Made by a program: the position numbers and the translations under genes. A DNA stretch of 64,000 nt. Source: Neofusicoccum parvum. Taxonomy: Eukaryota; Ascomycota; Dothideomycetes; Botryosphaeriales; Botryosphaeriaceae. Of this stretch, positions 19,198 to 28,521 are shown piece by piece (position 1 is the first letter of the stretch; every line of letters starts with the position of its first letter). The stretch spans positions 3,162,001-3,226,000 of the forward strand of contig CP087207.1 in assembly GCA_020912385.1 (NCBI GenBank), read 5' to 3'. Below the pieces are notes generated by a model, which was not told the DNA's origin, did no database searches, and saw only the letters and a list, made by a program, of their open reading frames with translations.

Positions 19198-21258
19198 ATG
19201 GCGAGCAGGAAAATGAAGGCCTTGGTCGCATTGGCCGCGGCGCCGGCGTTTGTTCGTTGTTCCGGTAAGTGTGCTCGTCGATTGCAGACTGAACAGTGGT
19301 GGCGGTTGCAGCATTCGTCTGGGTGGTTTGCCCATGCGTGCTCCAGTACTGCTGCATCCATTCCTGCACCCCTCGCCCCTGTGGACACTCCCTGGCCGGC
19401 TTCTGACTTGGTGGTAGACATGACATCACCACCGTTCAATGCCACTTCTAATCTCTCCAACACCACCTCCATCCTCACCACCCAGGACTCCGTCACAGAG
19501 ATGCCAGCAACCACAGACCTCCCCTCTCCTACCAATACAACCTACCCGCCCGGCTTCGCCAGCGCCACCACCTGCCTGTCATCCTGGTCATCATGGAACG
19601 ACGTCGTGGCCACCTACACCTCCGAGTCCTACGGCACCTGGAGCATCGTCACGCCTGCCGCGACCCTCACCGGCCACGTCTACTACACCACGCCCGCCCC
19701 GTCCGCCTACAGCGCCCCGCCATGCCCCTTCGACGACGCCGACATCTGCCAGTCTCTCTCAGGCTACTCCATCGTCGGCTCCTCACCCACCACCTTCGCC
19801 GTCCCGGCCACGACCGACTTCTTCTCCGGCCTGATCCCGGCCTCGGTCCTCGTCGCCACGCCCGCCTGCACCATCGGCGCCCCCGCCTGCAGCGCCCTGC
19901 TCTCCGCCGGCCTCGTCCTCTTCTACGACGGCGACGTCGTCGACTGGCGCAACTGCCAGATGACCCCACCCGGCATCGGCCCCGTCGCCCTGACCCCCAC
20001 CGACTTCCTGGTCGCGCCGACAACCGCCGCGCCGACGACGACGACATCATCATCGCCGACGAGCCAGAGCCACCCCGCAAAGCCCACGCCATCCGCAACC
20101 GCCCTCCCCCAGCCAACCCTCAACTACCTCATCCCAGCCCCCGCCCTCCTCGCAACAAACCCCGCCACCACCACCACCATCGCCCCCTCGCACCTCGCGC
20201 CGCCCTCCCCCCCAATCTCAACCCTCACCCTCGTCGTCACGCCCGCGTCAGCGAACCCCTACACGACGCGCATCGCCCTCCCTCCTCCTCCTCCTCCCTC
20301 TACGCCGCTCGCCACCGTGGCCGGCCAGACGGTCGTGTTCGACCCGGCGCGCGACGCGGCCGCCGTGTTCGTCGGCGCCTTCCCGATCAAGGCGGGCGGG
20401 CCGGCCGTCGCGGTGGGCGGGACGCGCGTGGCGCTGCGGGCCGGCGGGGCGCTGGTCGTGGGCGGGAGGACGGTGGCGGTGGCGGCGGTGCCGACGGCGG
20501 AGGCGGTCGCGACGGTTGAAGGGGTGGAGTTGTATCGGGATGGGGCGACGGTGGTTGCGGGTGGGGTGGCGGTGAGGGAGGGTGCGGTGGTGACGGTCGG
20601 GGGCGTGGGGTTTGGTGTCGGTGCGGAGGCGCGGGACGGTGATGGCGGGCTCGTCGCGCAGGAGGAGAAGGTGTACCCCGGGCTGGTGGTCGTGGGCGGG
20701 AAGACGTACTCGGCGGCGCCCGGGACGGCGGGTGCCGCGGTTGCGGTGGTCGGCGGGCGCACGCTGACCGTGGGTGGCGCGGCGGCGACGGTCGGTGGGG
20801 AGGTGGTGAGTGCGGTGACGGGGGGCGTGGAGGTCGGGTCGTCGAGGTACCTTTTCCCCACGACGGCTTCGGCGGCGGCGGCGGCGGTGGTCACGCTGAG
20901 TGGGAGTGTGGTTGCCACGGCGGCGGCGGTGTCGGGGAAGACGGGTGTGTTTGTGGTTGGAGGCTCGACGGTGTCGGTTGGCGGGCATGCGGTGACGGTG
21001 GGCGGGGCGGTCGTGAGCGCGGTGTCGGGCGGGCTGGTTGTGGGAGGTTCGAGGACGGTGGAGTTGAATTCGACGTCGAGGGGAAGGGGTGCGGGTACGA
21101 CATCCGCGGCGGCGACGAGCGAGAATGGGGTGTATACGGCTGTGCCGAGTATTCCGTCGGTGAGTTTGGATATTCCTGCTGCGTCTGGAGCACAGGGAAG
21201 GTGGGAATTAGTAGGGAGAGTGTATGTGGTATGGTTGGGATTGTTATATACGCTATGA
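19198..21258 (+). CDS. Secreted, probably GPI-anchored Gly/Val-repeat cell-wall protein
   Basis: The start at 19198 gives a signal peptide (MASRKMKALVALAAAPAFVRC). The frame stays open to 21258 (686 residues). A consensus donor GTAAGT at 19265 with a CTGAC branch and TAG at 19417 would remove 153 nt in frame and join the signal peptide to DMTSPPFNATSNLSNTTS (635 residues). The middle is Thr/Pro/Ser-rich with N-glycosylation sites and an ordered Cys-containing block (ATTCLSSWSSWNDVV). From about residue 370 there are degenerate VVGG-T-V-VGG repeats (VVGGRTVAV, VVGGKTYSA, VVGGRTLTVGG, VVGGSTVSVGG, AVTVGGAVVSAVSGG). It ends in a short hydrophobic tail, as GPI proteins do. This type is common on fungal surfaces; no enzyme activity is implied. 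Confidence 0.72.
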   Translation: MASRKMKALVALAAAPAFVRCSGKCARRLQTEQWWRLQHSSGWFAHACSSTAASIPAPLAPVDTPWPASDLVVDMTSPPFNATSNLSNTTSILTTQDSVTEMPATTDLPSPTNTTYPPGFASATTCLSSWSSWNDVVATYTSESYGTWSIVTPAATLTGHVYYTTPAPSAYSAPPCPFDDADICQSLSGYSIVGSSPTTFAVPATTDFFSGLIPASVLVATPACTIGAPACSALLSAGLVLFYDGDVVDWRNCQMTPPGIGPVALTPTDFLVAPTTAAPTTTTSSSPTSQSHPAKPTPSATALPQPTLNYLIPAPALLATNPATTTTIAPSHLAPPSPPISTLTLVVTPASANPYTTRIALPPPPPPSTPLATVAGQTVVFDPARDAAAVFVGAFPIKAGGPAVAVGGTRVALRAGGALVVGGRTVAVAAVPTAEAVATVEGVELYRDGATVVAGGVAVREGAVVTVGGVGFGVGAEARDGDGGLVAQEEKVYPGLVVVGGKTYSAAPGTAGAAVAVVGGRTLTVGGAAATVGGEVVSAVTGGVEVGSSRYLFPTTASAAAAAVVTLSGSVVATAAAVSGKTGVFVVGGSTVSVGGHAVTVGGAVVSAVSGGLVVGGSRTVELNSTSRGRGAGTTSAAATSENGVYTAVPSIPSVSLDIPAASGAQGRWELVGRVYVVWLGLLYTL

Positions 21259-21496
21259 TACCCCCATCCGTGTTTTCAGTGCCTTTAGAAATGCCCCAGT
21301 CTTTTCAATTCCACGATTACCATCGCTGAGCTGCCGCACGGGAGGGAAGCGTCGAATATCTCAACACCGTTCTCCATATCGGCCACGAGGTCCTCGCCCT
21401 TAAGAGCCAACTCAAGGTCCTTCTGGCACCTCTTCCACACCAGGCCGAAGCAATGAAAGCCAAGTACGTGCCTCAGGGCTTCGAGTGCTAAGCGCG

Positions 21497-22738
21497 TCAG
21501 CGCCAGTGCGTCATAGTAGGTCTATGCGCCAACCTTCCGACGTCAAAGGCCCAGCGAGCATCCTGCGTCATTTTCTTCATGAATCTGTCGTGCTGCTCGA
21601 TGCCCAGCTCCATCTCCGAGAGCCACTTCCTGTACTCGTCCTCCTTCTCCTTCAGCTCCGCCACCAGCGCATCCTTCTCCTCCTGCGTGGTGAAGTATTG
21701 GCGCTTGAGCGCGTCGGTCGTTGCCAGTCGTATGTAGAAGAGCTTGTCCTCAGCATCGCGCATGTGCTTCCCGTGATTGTCGTAGTTGCTGCGGAGGAAC
21801 TTTTCGAAGTCTTCGTCCCTGTCGTACCACAGCTTCGAGTAGTAGTCGAACGGGTTGGTGTCCGCCAGGTCTGGGCGGTATTCCTTCCGGTAGGCGAGGT
21901 TCTCGTACATGCGCTTCATCAGGCGGGCGTCGGAGCCGAAGAGCTTGTCGATCTTCCGGATGTCCGCGAGCTCCTCGATGGGGCCGTACGTGAGCGACAG
22001 CTCCATGAACTTCGTCCAGGCATCGAAGATCGGGCCGCGGATCTTGAAGCCGCTGAGGACGCTGTAGATCCGGATGTTCTGGTGGAGCGTGTTCAAGGGC
22101 CCGAGCATGGCGTTGAGGCGGATCTTGGGGAGCTCCGTCACGTCCTTCAGGCGCTGGAATACCAGGTCCACGGCCTCCAGGTCGACCTCGAGCCTGTTCA
22201 TGTCAATAGAAGGGCGTGGCTGGCCCTCCGGAAGCTCGACACCGTACTTGACGTCGAATTCCTTGAGCAGGTCGTCGCAAGCGAGCTTGAGCAAGTTGTA
22301 AGGAGCCTCGAGTATGCAGTGCCGGCTGCGCTCTGAAGGTTCCCAGTCGACCTTGACCGTCGGGCCAGTGCCGGCCAAGGCAGCCTCGCTTTCTGAGAAG
22401 TTGGGGAACATCCAAAAGGTCAGGTTGATGTAGGGTGAGGCGGGCATGTCCGTGTCGTTGGGAATGGCCTGAGCAGATTCGACCGAGGTAGGATTGTCCG
22501 GGATAGGACTGCTCGGGGTAGGATTGTTCGTCGCATCATTGTCTGGAGCTTGGTCGGTCGGAGCGACATTGTTTTCCTTAGGAGCGGAAGCAGCCGCGGC
22601 AGGTTTGTTCGGAACGGCGTTGTCCTCCTCGGCGGAGTGGCGGCTTGGACACTTGTTGAGTAGGTCAGTAGATGCAAAATGAAAAGGTGGCACAGGTAAT
22701 ACCAAGCCCATGTTTGCTGATGCGTGTGAGTGAGGCAT
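21497..22738 (-). CDS. Hypothetical charged protein with C-terminal coiled coil
   Basis: 413 residues from ATG 22738; ATG 22711 is an alternative start. The first 100 residues are disordered (Pro/Asn/Asp/Ala with NPTPSSPIPDNPT). A folded-looking region follows (INLTFWMFPNFSE, KVDWEPSERSRHCILEAPYNLLKLACDDLL, RIYSVLSGFKIRGPIFDAWTKF). A strongly charged helix (EEKDALVAELKEKEDEYRKWL) closes it. No known domain was recognised. After the stop, the +1 frame on the same strand stays open with coding-like codons from 21522 to a TAA at 21285. The true C-terminus may therefore be longer by about 79 residues through a frameshift or an intron I could not define. Convergent with the surface-protein gene. 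Confidence 0.65.
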   Translation of the reverse strand: MPHSHASANMGLVLPVPPFHFASTDLLNKCPSRHSAEEDNAVPNKPAAAASAPKENNVAPTDQAPDNDATNNPTPSSPIPDNPTSVESAQAIPNDTDMPASPYINLTFWMFPNFSESEAALAGTGPTVKVDWEPSERSRHCILEAPYNLLKLACDDLLKEFDVKYGVELPEGQPRPSIDMNRLEVDLEAVDLVFQRLKDVTELPKIRLNAMLGPLNTLHQNIRIYSVLSGFKIRGPIFDAWTKFMELSLTYGPIEELADIRKIDKLFGSDARLMKRMYENLAYRKEYRPDLADTNPFDYYSKLWYDRDEDFEKFLRSNYDNHGKHMRDAEDKLFYIRLATTDALKRQYFTTQEEKDALVAELKEKEDEYRKWLSEMELGIEQHDRFMKKMTQDARWAFDVGRLAHRPTMTHWR

Positions 22739-23365
22739 AAGGTCGTTGGAGTAAGCCGAGGATACTCAAGTGCGTATGTTAGTTGGTCAGAGGAGAAGAA
22801 AAAGTTGCAGGCGATACGGCAGGGTATATTTATAGGCGGGCCGGCGGTACAGCGTCCCAAAGCAGGTCTGTTGTGAAATTCGGTGCACGTGATTAAGGAA
22901 GTGCTGGACGGACGCGTAGAGGAAGTAGCACTGCCTGTCTGGGCGAGCAGGTCGAGCCTCCAGCTTTTCAGCAACCCCATCCACATCTGACAACACGCAG
23001 CCACAGTGTTCTTGTCCCTTTATGACAACGCTCTCTCTAAATGTGCCACCAGCTTCTCCTCATTCAGTTCCGCCCACTTCCTGAGCTCCTCGGCACCCTT
23101 CTCCCTCTTGTACAGCCAAGTCTTACGGTCGCCGCCCGGCCCCTCCAGAATCAACCGCCTGACGGGCCCTGAGCGGGATTGGCTGGAGCATTAATGGAAG
23201 GGACCGGTAGCCAAGAGAGACTTCGGTGGTTTTTTAGGACGGCAGCACCTTAGGCAATGCTTACAGCCATCGCCTTTGAGATGTATGGTTAAGAAAAGCG
23301 AAAGTTAAACGAAATCCTGGAGTGTCAAAATTGAGCAAACCCCGGAGGCTGGAAGATCCTGGAAA
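22739..23365. other. Intergenic region
   Basis: This is the upstream region of the minus-strand hypothetical gene. It marks the start of the gene-poor block. No gene or repeat was recognised. Confidence 0.35.
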
Positions 23366-23758
23366 GTGGAAGACGAAGAATGGGTTGAGCCCGTCAATTC
23401 GGCTGCCCACACTGAGATTCTGGCCGTTAATTCGGCTACTCAGACGGAGATTGAGGTGGTGAATAATACCACCCAGGCGATGGCTGAGGCTCCTGCTCTG
23501 TTAGAAGAATCCGCGCCAGTCTCTCTCCCGTGTTTAAGGGAGGGGGGGTATGAGGGGCTGTCAAGCCTCCAGGAGCAATTGGACGTGATCCGTCCTTTTG
23601 CTCCAATCCAACATGCTCCCTCTCCCGCTTGTGCCCCTGATGATGCCAACATGTACAACGAGGAGCTTGTGTTTTTTGTACCAGCATGTGCGCTCAATAA
23701 TTGGGAAACTGGAAATTGCTGGAGCGTTGGCGGTGTTTGGTTTACTGGCAATGGATGA
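23366..23758 (+). CDS. Doubtful small frame with 11-residue repeats
   Basis: A 130-codon frame, MEDEEWVEPVNSAAHTEI and onwards. It starts with three diverged 33-base units encoding VNSAAHTEILA, VNSATQTEIEV and VNNTTQAMAEA, so the repeat is in register with this frame, which is mild support for coding. The rest has no recognisable motif, and the C-terminal quarter overlaps another open frame. It could be the first exon of an undefined gene or a relic in the degenerate block. I would not rely on it. Confidence 0.25.
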   Translation: MEDEEWVEPVNSAAHTEILAVNSATQTEIEVVNNTTQAMAEAPALLEESAPVSLPCLREGGYEGLSSLQEQLDVIRPFAPIQHAPSPACAPDDANMYNEELVFFVPACALNNWETGNCWSVGGVWFTGNG

Positions 23759-23976
23759 CAGTAGACAACTAATAAAGGTTGACAGAAAGCAATCAACAAA
23801 CGTTAGTACAAGGCAACTAGTGGTTACCTTGGTCTCAGCGGAGGAATACTTAAGGAGGCCTGGCCGCAGGGAGCTAGTTGCAATTCAAGGGATTTCCACT
23901 CATCATCACTGGAGGTAAAAACTATAGCTTGCCAACCAGTACCTGTTATGGAAAGCATTTATAGCTCCTATCTCTT

Positions 23977-24900
23977 TACGGCCCAGAGTCGTTTACCGAA
24001 CAGCGCGATGCGCGTTTCAGAGCCCCCCACGTTGTGATTATCACTCCGTCCAGAGAGCTCGCGACACAGATCTACCAAAAGTTTCAATACCTGTATTATA
24101 ATACCCTCGTTAGACCAGTTCTAACCGTCGGCGGTACCCCACGTACGCGCTACGTCGGCGAGATCCTCATCGGCACCTTCGGTCGTCTTCTCGACGTCAC
24201 GCTAACCAGGATCACTAATGCTGCCCGCCTCGTCATCATTAGCGAAGCTTCTACGATGATGAACGATATATAGAAGCCCTAGCTCGACCAATTCTGGAAG
24301 ACGATGCTCTTCGACTGTCACACGAGATTTCTCTTCATTTCACCCTCCCCTCTTCACCTAAAGCGCCCCTACAACGCACTCAAGTTCATTTAGAAAACCA
24401 AGTTCTTCAAGACGGAACGTAAGGTTAGGATATTCAAGCAGCTTGAAGGCGCCACTGCCTACAACGGCACAGCCGTTCGACAGTATTTTATCTCATCCAC
24501 CAGCCACAACTTCCAGCTGTTGCAAAATTTTATCACCGGGGTGGTGATGAAGCAATCCGACTCCAAGACCATCATCTTCGTGAACACCAAGCAACAGGCG
24601 GACATCCTAGAGGATGCCTTGCTCACAGATGACCCTGACTTGCAATCTGCCGTCTTCGCTCGGCACGGAGACATGAAAGAGCGTTTGCGCGAGACCATCT
24701 TGCGTAACTTCGAGACCGGAGACGCTCCTATCCTCATCACCACGCCAGGATTCGATTCGCGGAGGGAATTGACGACGTTCGTGGCGTCAACATAATCATT
24801 CATTGGCATCTCCCTTTTGATACTCCGGGGAGTGACTGTCCGGACCTCGACCAACTCCTTCGCGGCCATGTTCACTTGAACATTCTCATTCGGACATTCA
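23977..24900 (+). pseudogene. DEAD-box RNA helicase remnant
   Basis: Translated pieces follow helicase motif order: PSRELATQIY (motif Ia region), VRPVLTVGG, TFGRLLD (from TPGRLxD), and IISEAST in place of the LDEAD box. After a gap come TIIFVNTKQQAD, FARHGDMKERLRE (RAS-type motif IV/QxxR region) and ILITTPGFDSRREL (degenerate motif V). After a frameshift near 24770 comes GVNIIIHWHLPFD. Motif VI (HRIGRTGR) is gone. In-frame TAG codons lie at 24271, 24280 and 24391. The Walker A part is absent upstream. With DEAD, motif V and motif VI damaged, it cannot be a working helicase. Probably a decayed Ded1-like duplicate or a mobile-element-carried copy. Confidence 0.8.
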
Positions 24901-26886
24901 GCAATAGCGCGCATATCCAACATGAGTTGCGTCCACCTGGCTTGAACGATTCAATTGGCTTACACATCCAGGAACAGGGCGAATATCAGGAATTAGTAAT
25001 TACACAGAGACCACTCAATGGCGTACATCATTGCTTGAACAACCCATCACTAATTCAAAATCGGCTTGAAACTCGAGCACTTCAGTAGCCAGGCAACGAA
25101 ATAGACTTTCATATACATTCTGGCGACCCTCTGTGTGCTGTTTGTGACCTGCGTGATCTTGACAGCTCAAATGCTACCAATAGTAGGGCGACCGGTTCCA
25201 TGCGAAGTTAAAGCTCTGCTTTTTAGCTCCCTAGAAGATTTTGTTGTGGGATTGAGTTCAGGCTCTTGTTGGGATCCTCCCGCGTTGGCACCAAGATCTC
25301 GTTGGACATTTGTCACCTCGTCTCCAGGATTGTAGACATCAGGGAGAGAAACATTGGATCCAACTGTAGCGTAGGCAGTACCCATCATATATGACGTAGA
25401 TGACGAGTTTAGTTTGGACCGATCACCTTGCGATCTCCTCGGCGACTGAACGTGGAAATCTTTGTGAGACGACCTGGGCCGTCCTCTTCGTGGGCTTCTC
25501 CTGTGGGTGCTTCTGCTCCGGCTTCTACTCCGGCCTTCGCAGCGGCTTCTCCACGGGCTCCTGTGCGGGCTTCTGTCACGGCTTCTTTACGGGCTCCTGG
25601 ACCGACCGCGTTACGGTCTCCTTGACGACTCATGGTGCGCCGACCGACCCTCCTCGATCGTTGCATCTACCACGTGGCCTCGCCATTCGTCGTCAATGCG
25701 TATGGCTGGCCCACTCGCCATCCTCTCCCTCATGACCGTCTCTAACTAAACCTCAGACAGACTACCTCCCTGACCTCCTCTACGAAAGCCCGTCCCGCCC
25801 TCTGGCAATTCCGCGTCACCCTCAGCCTTCCTCTCCTCCGTTCCCGCCGCCGAGACACTCGCCTCCCACAAGCTCTTTCTTGACTGCCGGTTGTAAACCC
25901 CACACCATCGTCCCGGCACCCCACGTGATTCCGCCCTCGCCCACACCGTCAGCCTCGTCGTTACCTTACCCAGCACCCGCGCCCCTCGTCGACCGCCATT
26001 CACGGCGCTTAGAACTGGCGCGTTAATTCCTCCCAGCAACTCCTCCTGGTCGGTTAGTCGTGTATATTTGTCCTGCGGCTATATACGAGCGCCTTTTGAG
26101 ACGAGGCTCGAGTACCCGAAGGCTTCTTGTCGCCACGGCGGGCCGTACCCCTATTTGACTACTTTTGGCACTAATTATGCGAGGAATCCTTCGCGGGAAT
26201 ATTATCCTCAGCAAGAGAATAGGTAATAACGCGTATAAACTACTGCGCTGTATCTTTTGTTGACGAAATCTCCGACTAAGAGCAACTCTACGCACCGTTC
26301 CACTTTCGTCGCTTTATATGGAGAAGAGTTTGCGTGGACGGCGTGAATTAAGCTTTGTTTTTCGGCGACGCCGGAACTTTGGGATTGGAAACTCTATCAG
26401 AGAGACCCTTTCGGCCGGGATTCGGCCGGGCCCGGGAAGCAACAGCGCGGGAAGTTCCACTCCCTACATTTAGTAATACAGTTGATAGGTTGTAATATCC
26501 GTCGCCAGAATGCCCCCCACAACCAAACAACTCGCAATCTCCACAGATCCTTTCCTGGGAAGGATGAACAATTACGGGTCTGACTCAGCTACTTCCTCTA
26601 AATCAATAAGGACCATCTGCTGGCATTTTGCTGATACATCGCAGACAATGGGCTTACTATCCCCCTGTTTTCTGTTTCGTTTGTTGCTAGGAAAGCCCGC
26701 CGCAGTTGGCCACTTACTGTCGACAGCCATGCGAACCTGATAACGTCTGATCAGATAACTTTGCTGATGCACCTTTTCATGAGAACTGTTTTGCTTTAGA
26801 CGTCTCCATTGCCAGCGTCCCTCCGGGCTCTCTCTCACTCGCCATCTTTATCGCATTTTAATCTTGTAGAGGCCACTGTATACACC
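24901..26886. other. Gene-poor degenerate region
   Basis: About 2 kb with only short, uninformative frames. Around 25490-25620 a diverged short repeat of ggcttc/gggctc units occurs. I found no transposase or reverse-transcriptase motif and no clear terminal repeats. The last part, rich in pyrimidines (ctctctcactcgccatc), is probably the promoter and leader of the oxygenase gene at 26887. Confidence 0.4.
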
Positions 26887-28011
26887 ATGAGTACCATCGA
26901 GATCCGGACCCTTGACTTTTCAAAGTTCCATAGCGGGACCGATGCCGAGCGGAAAGAGTTTGCCCGGGGTCTATTTGAAGGCTGGTCCAAGGAGGGCTTC
27001 GTGAAGATCGTTAATCATGGCTTCACGAAAGGAGACTTCGATCAACTCTTCGAATGGGTACAGCTCCCTCGTCTTATTGGAAGCGACATCTGACCTGTGT
27101 AGAACCGCAGATTCTTTGCTCTCCCGCTGGAGGAGAAGTTGAAGGTCGCCAACCCCCCTACTCCAAACCCGCAGCGTGGTTGGACCAGGGTGAACGGCGA
27201 GAAGACGGGGACGCTGAACCAGAATGGCATTACCAACTTGCAGAAAATCCAGCATGGAGAACTCGAAGATGCAAAGGTACGTGTGTCCATTTGTTCATTT
27301 GATGATTGCTGCCATGGACATGGAAGTTGATATCCATCGATGCAGGAGCACCTCGACGTGGGGCCTTTGGAAGACAAAGAATATCCCAACCGCTGGCCAT
27401 CCGAAGAAGCTCTTCCCGGGTTCCGCGCCTGGATAGAGACCTACTTCAACAAGGGCCGCGAGATCTCCCTGGAACTGATGGAGGCACTCGAGATCGCCAC
27501 CGACAGCCCCAAGGGCTATTTCACAGACCGGTTCGAGACGGACGCGAGCGAGCTGCGTCTGAACCACTACCCCTCGATCTCTGTCTCTAAGCTCGAGGCC
27601 GGCAACACGCGTCGCATCTGGCCGCACACGGACTTCGGCGTCCTCACGCTGCTCATCCAGGACAACAACGGCGGGCTCGAGATCCACGACAAGACCAAGC
27701 CCGGCACCGTGTTCGTCCCCGCCAAGAAGACCTCGGACACCGAGTTCATCATCAACATCGGCGACACGCTCGAGCGGTGGACGAACGGCGTCCTGAAGGC
27801 GAGCCTGCACCAGGTCACCTCGCCGCCGCACGTGAAGGATCAGCCCGACACGCTTCTCCCGTCCAGGCGCTCCAACGCCTTCTTCCTCAAGGCCGATCGG
27901 AACGTGTCCGTCGGCGCGATGGACCATTTTGTCAGCGAAAAGCGGCCTGCGGCATACGACAACATCACAGCACTGGAGCTCCAGACCCGCAGAACCAATG
28001 TCCTGTACTAG
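26887..28011 (+). CDS. 2-oxoglutarate/Fe(II)-dependent dioxygenase (isopenicillin N synthase-like)
   Basis: Three exons, 26887-27057, 27103-27276 and 27346-28011 (336 residues). The introns are 45 nt (GTACAG ... GTGTAG) and 69 nt (GTACGT ... TGCAG), both phase 0. The ATG has a caccATGA context. The N-terminal DIOX_N part includes FARGLFEGWSKEGFVKIVNHGF and WNRRFFALPLEEKL. The catalytic jelly roll shows the iron ligands H-x-D in WPHTDFGVLTLLIQD and the distal His in KASLHQVTSPP, with the 2-oxoglutarate-binding Arg in PSRRSNAFF. Such enzymes hydroxylate, desaturate or cyclise small molecules; the substrate cannot be read from sequence. It sits 0.5 kb upstream of a P450 on the same strand and 5.5 kb from the NRPS, so a tailoring role is plausible but inferred. 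Confidence 0.93.
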
Positions 28012-28521
28012 CTGCGGCATTGGGCCACTTTACTTGTACATTAATTTTCTGAGCAAGCCCAGTAGATATTCAAAAATTTATGTTTTCCTCCTAAAGTATA
28101 GAGAAGCCCGCCAAGTATGCTCGAGGTTGAAGCAGTGCCACAAACATCAACGAAGAGCGTGCTGCAACAGCTGGGTCGACAAAAATTGTCTGTGATGAAG
28201 ACCGTCTGCAATTTTCGACGCGGATAAAAACAACGTCTGCCCAAGGCCTTTTTTGCAACCTCTGGTCTTCTCACCCACATTGTACAGGTTCGTTGCCTTG
28301 GGTTTGGGGAGGTGCCAAGTCCACATTACTCGTTCGTCCACCAGTCAGAGTGGCGAGCCACAGTGGATAGTAAGCCGCCCCGTATTACTACGCATCTGCG
28401 CGTACGACTCTCATCCGATCATTCGCTTGGTATAGTTGCCTTTTTGGAGCCTCTATATCCATAAGAGCAATCCATCAGGTCGAGAGCCAGAAAGTGGTAA
28501 GCAGATCGAAGCTGCGCAGGC
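28012..28521. other. Intergenic region between oxygenase and P450
   Basis: 510 bases, both neighbours on plus. No gene was recognised. It should contain the oxygenase terminator and the P450 promoter. Confidence 0.4.

Noticed and set aside
25409..25735. Gly/Ser/Phe-rich plus frame and Ala/Glu-rich minus frame around 25.5 kb
   Set aside because: Both are readings of one diverged short repeat; neither has a start context or homologous motif.
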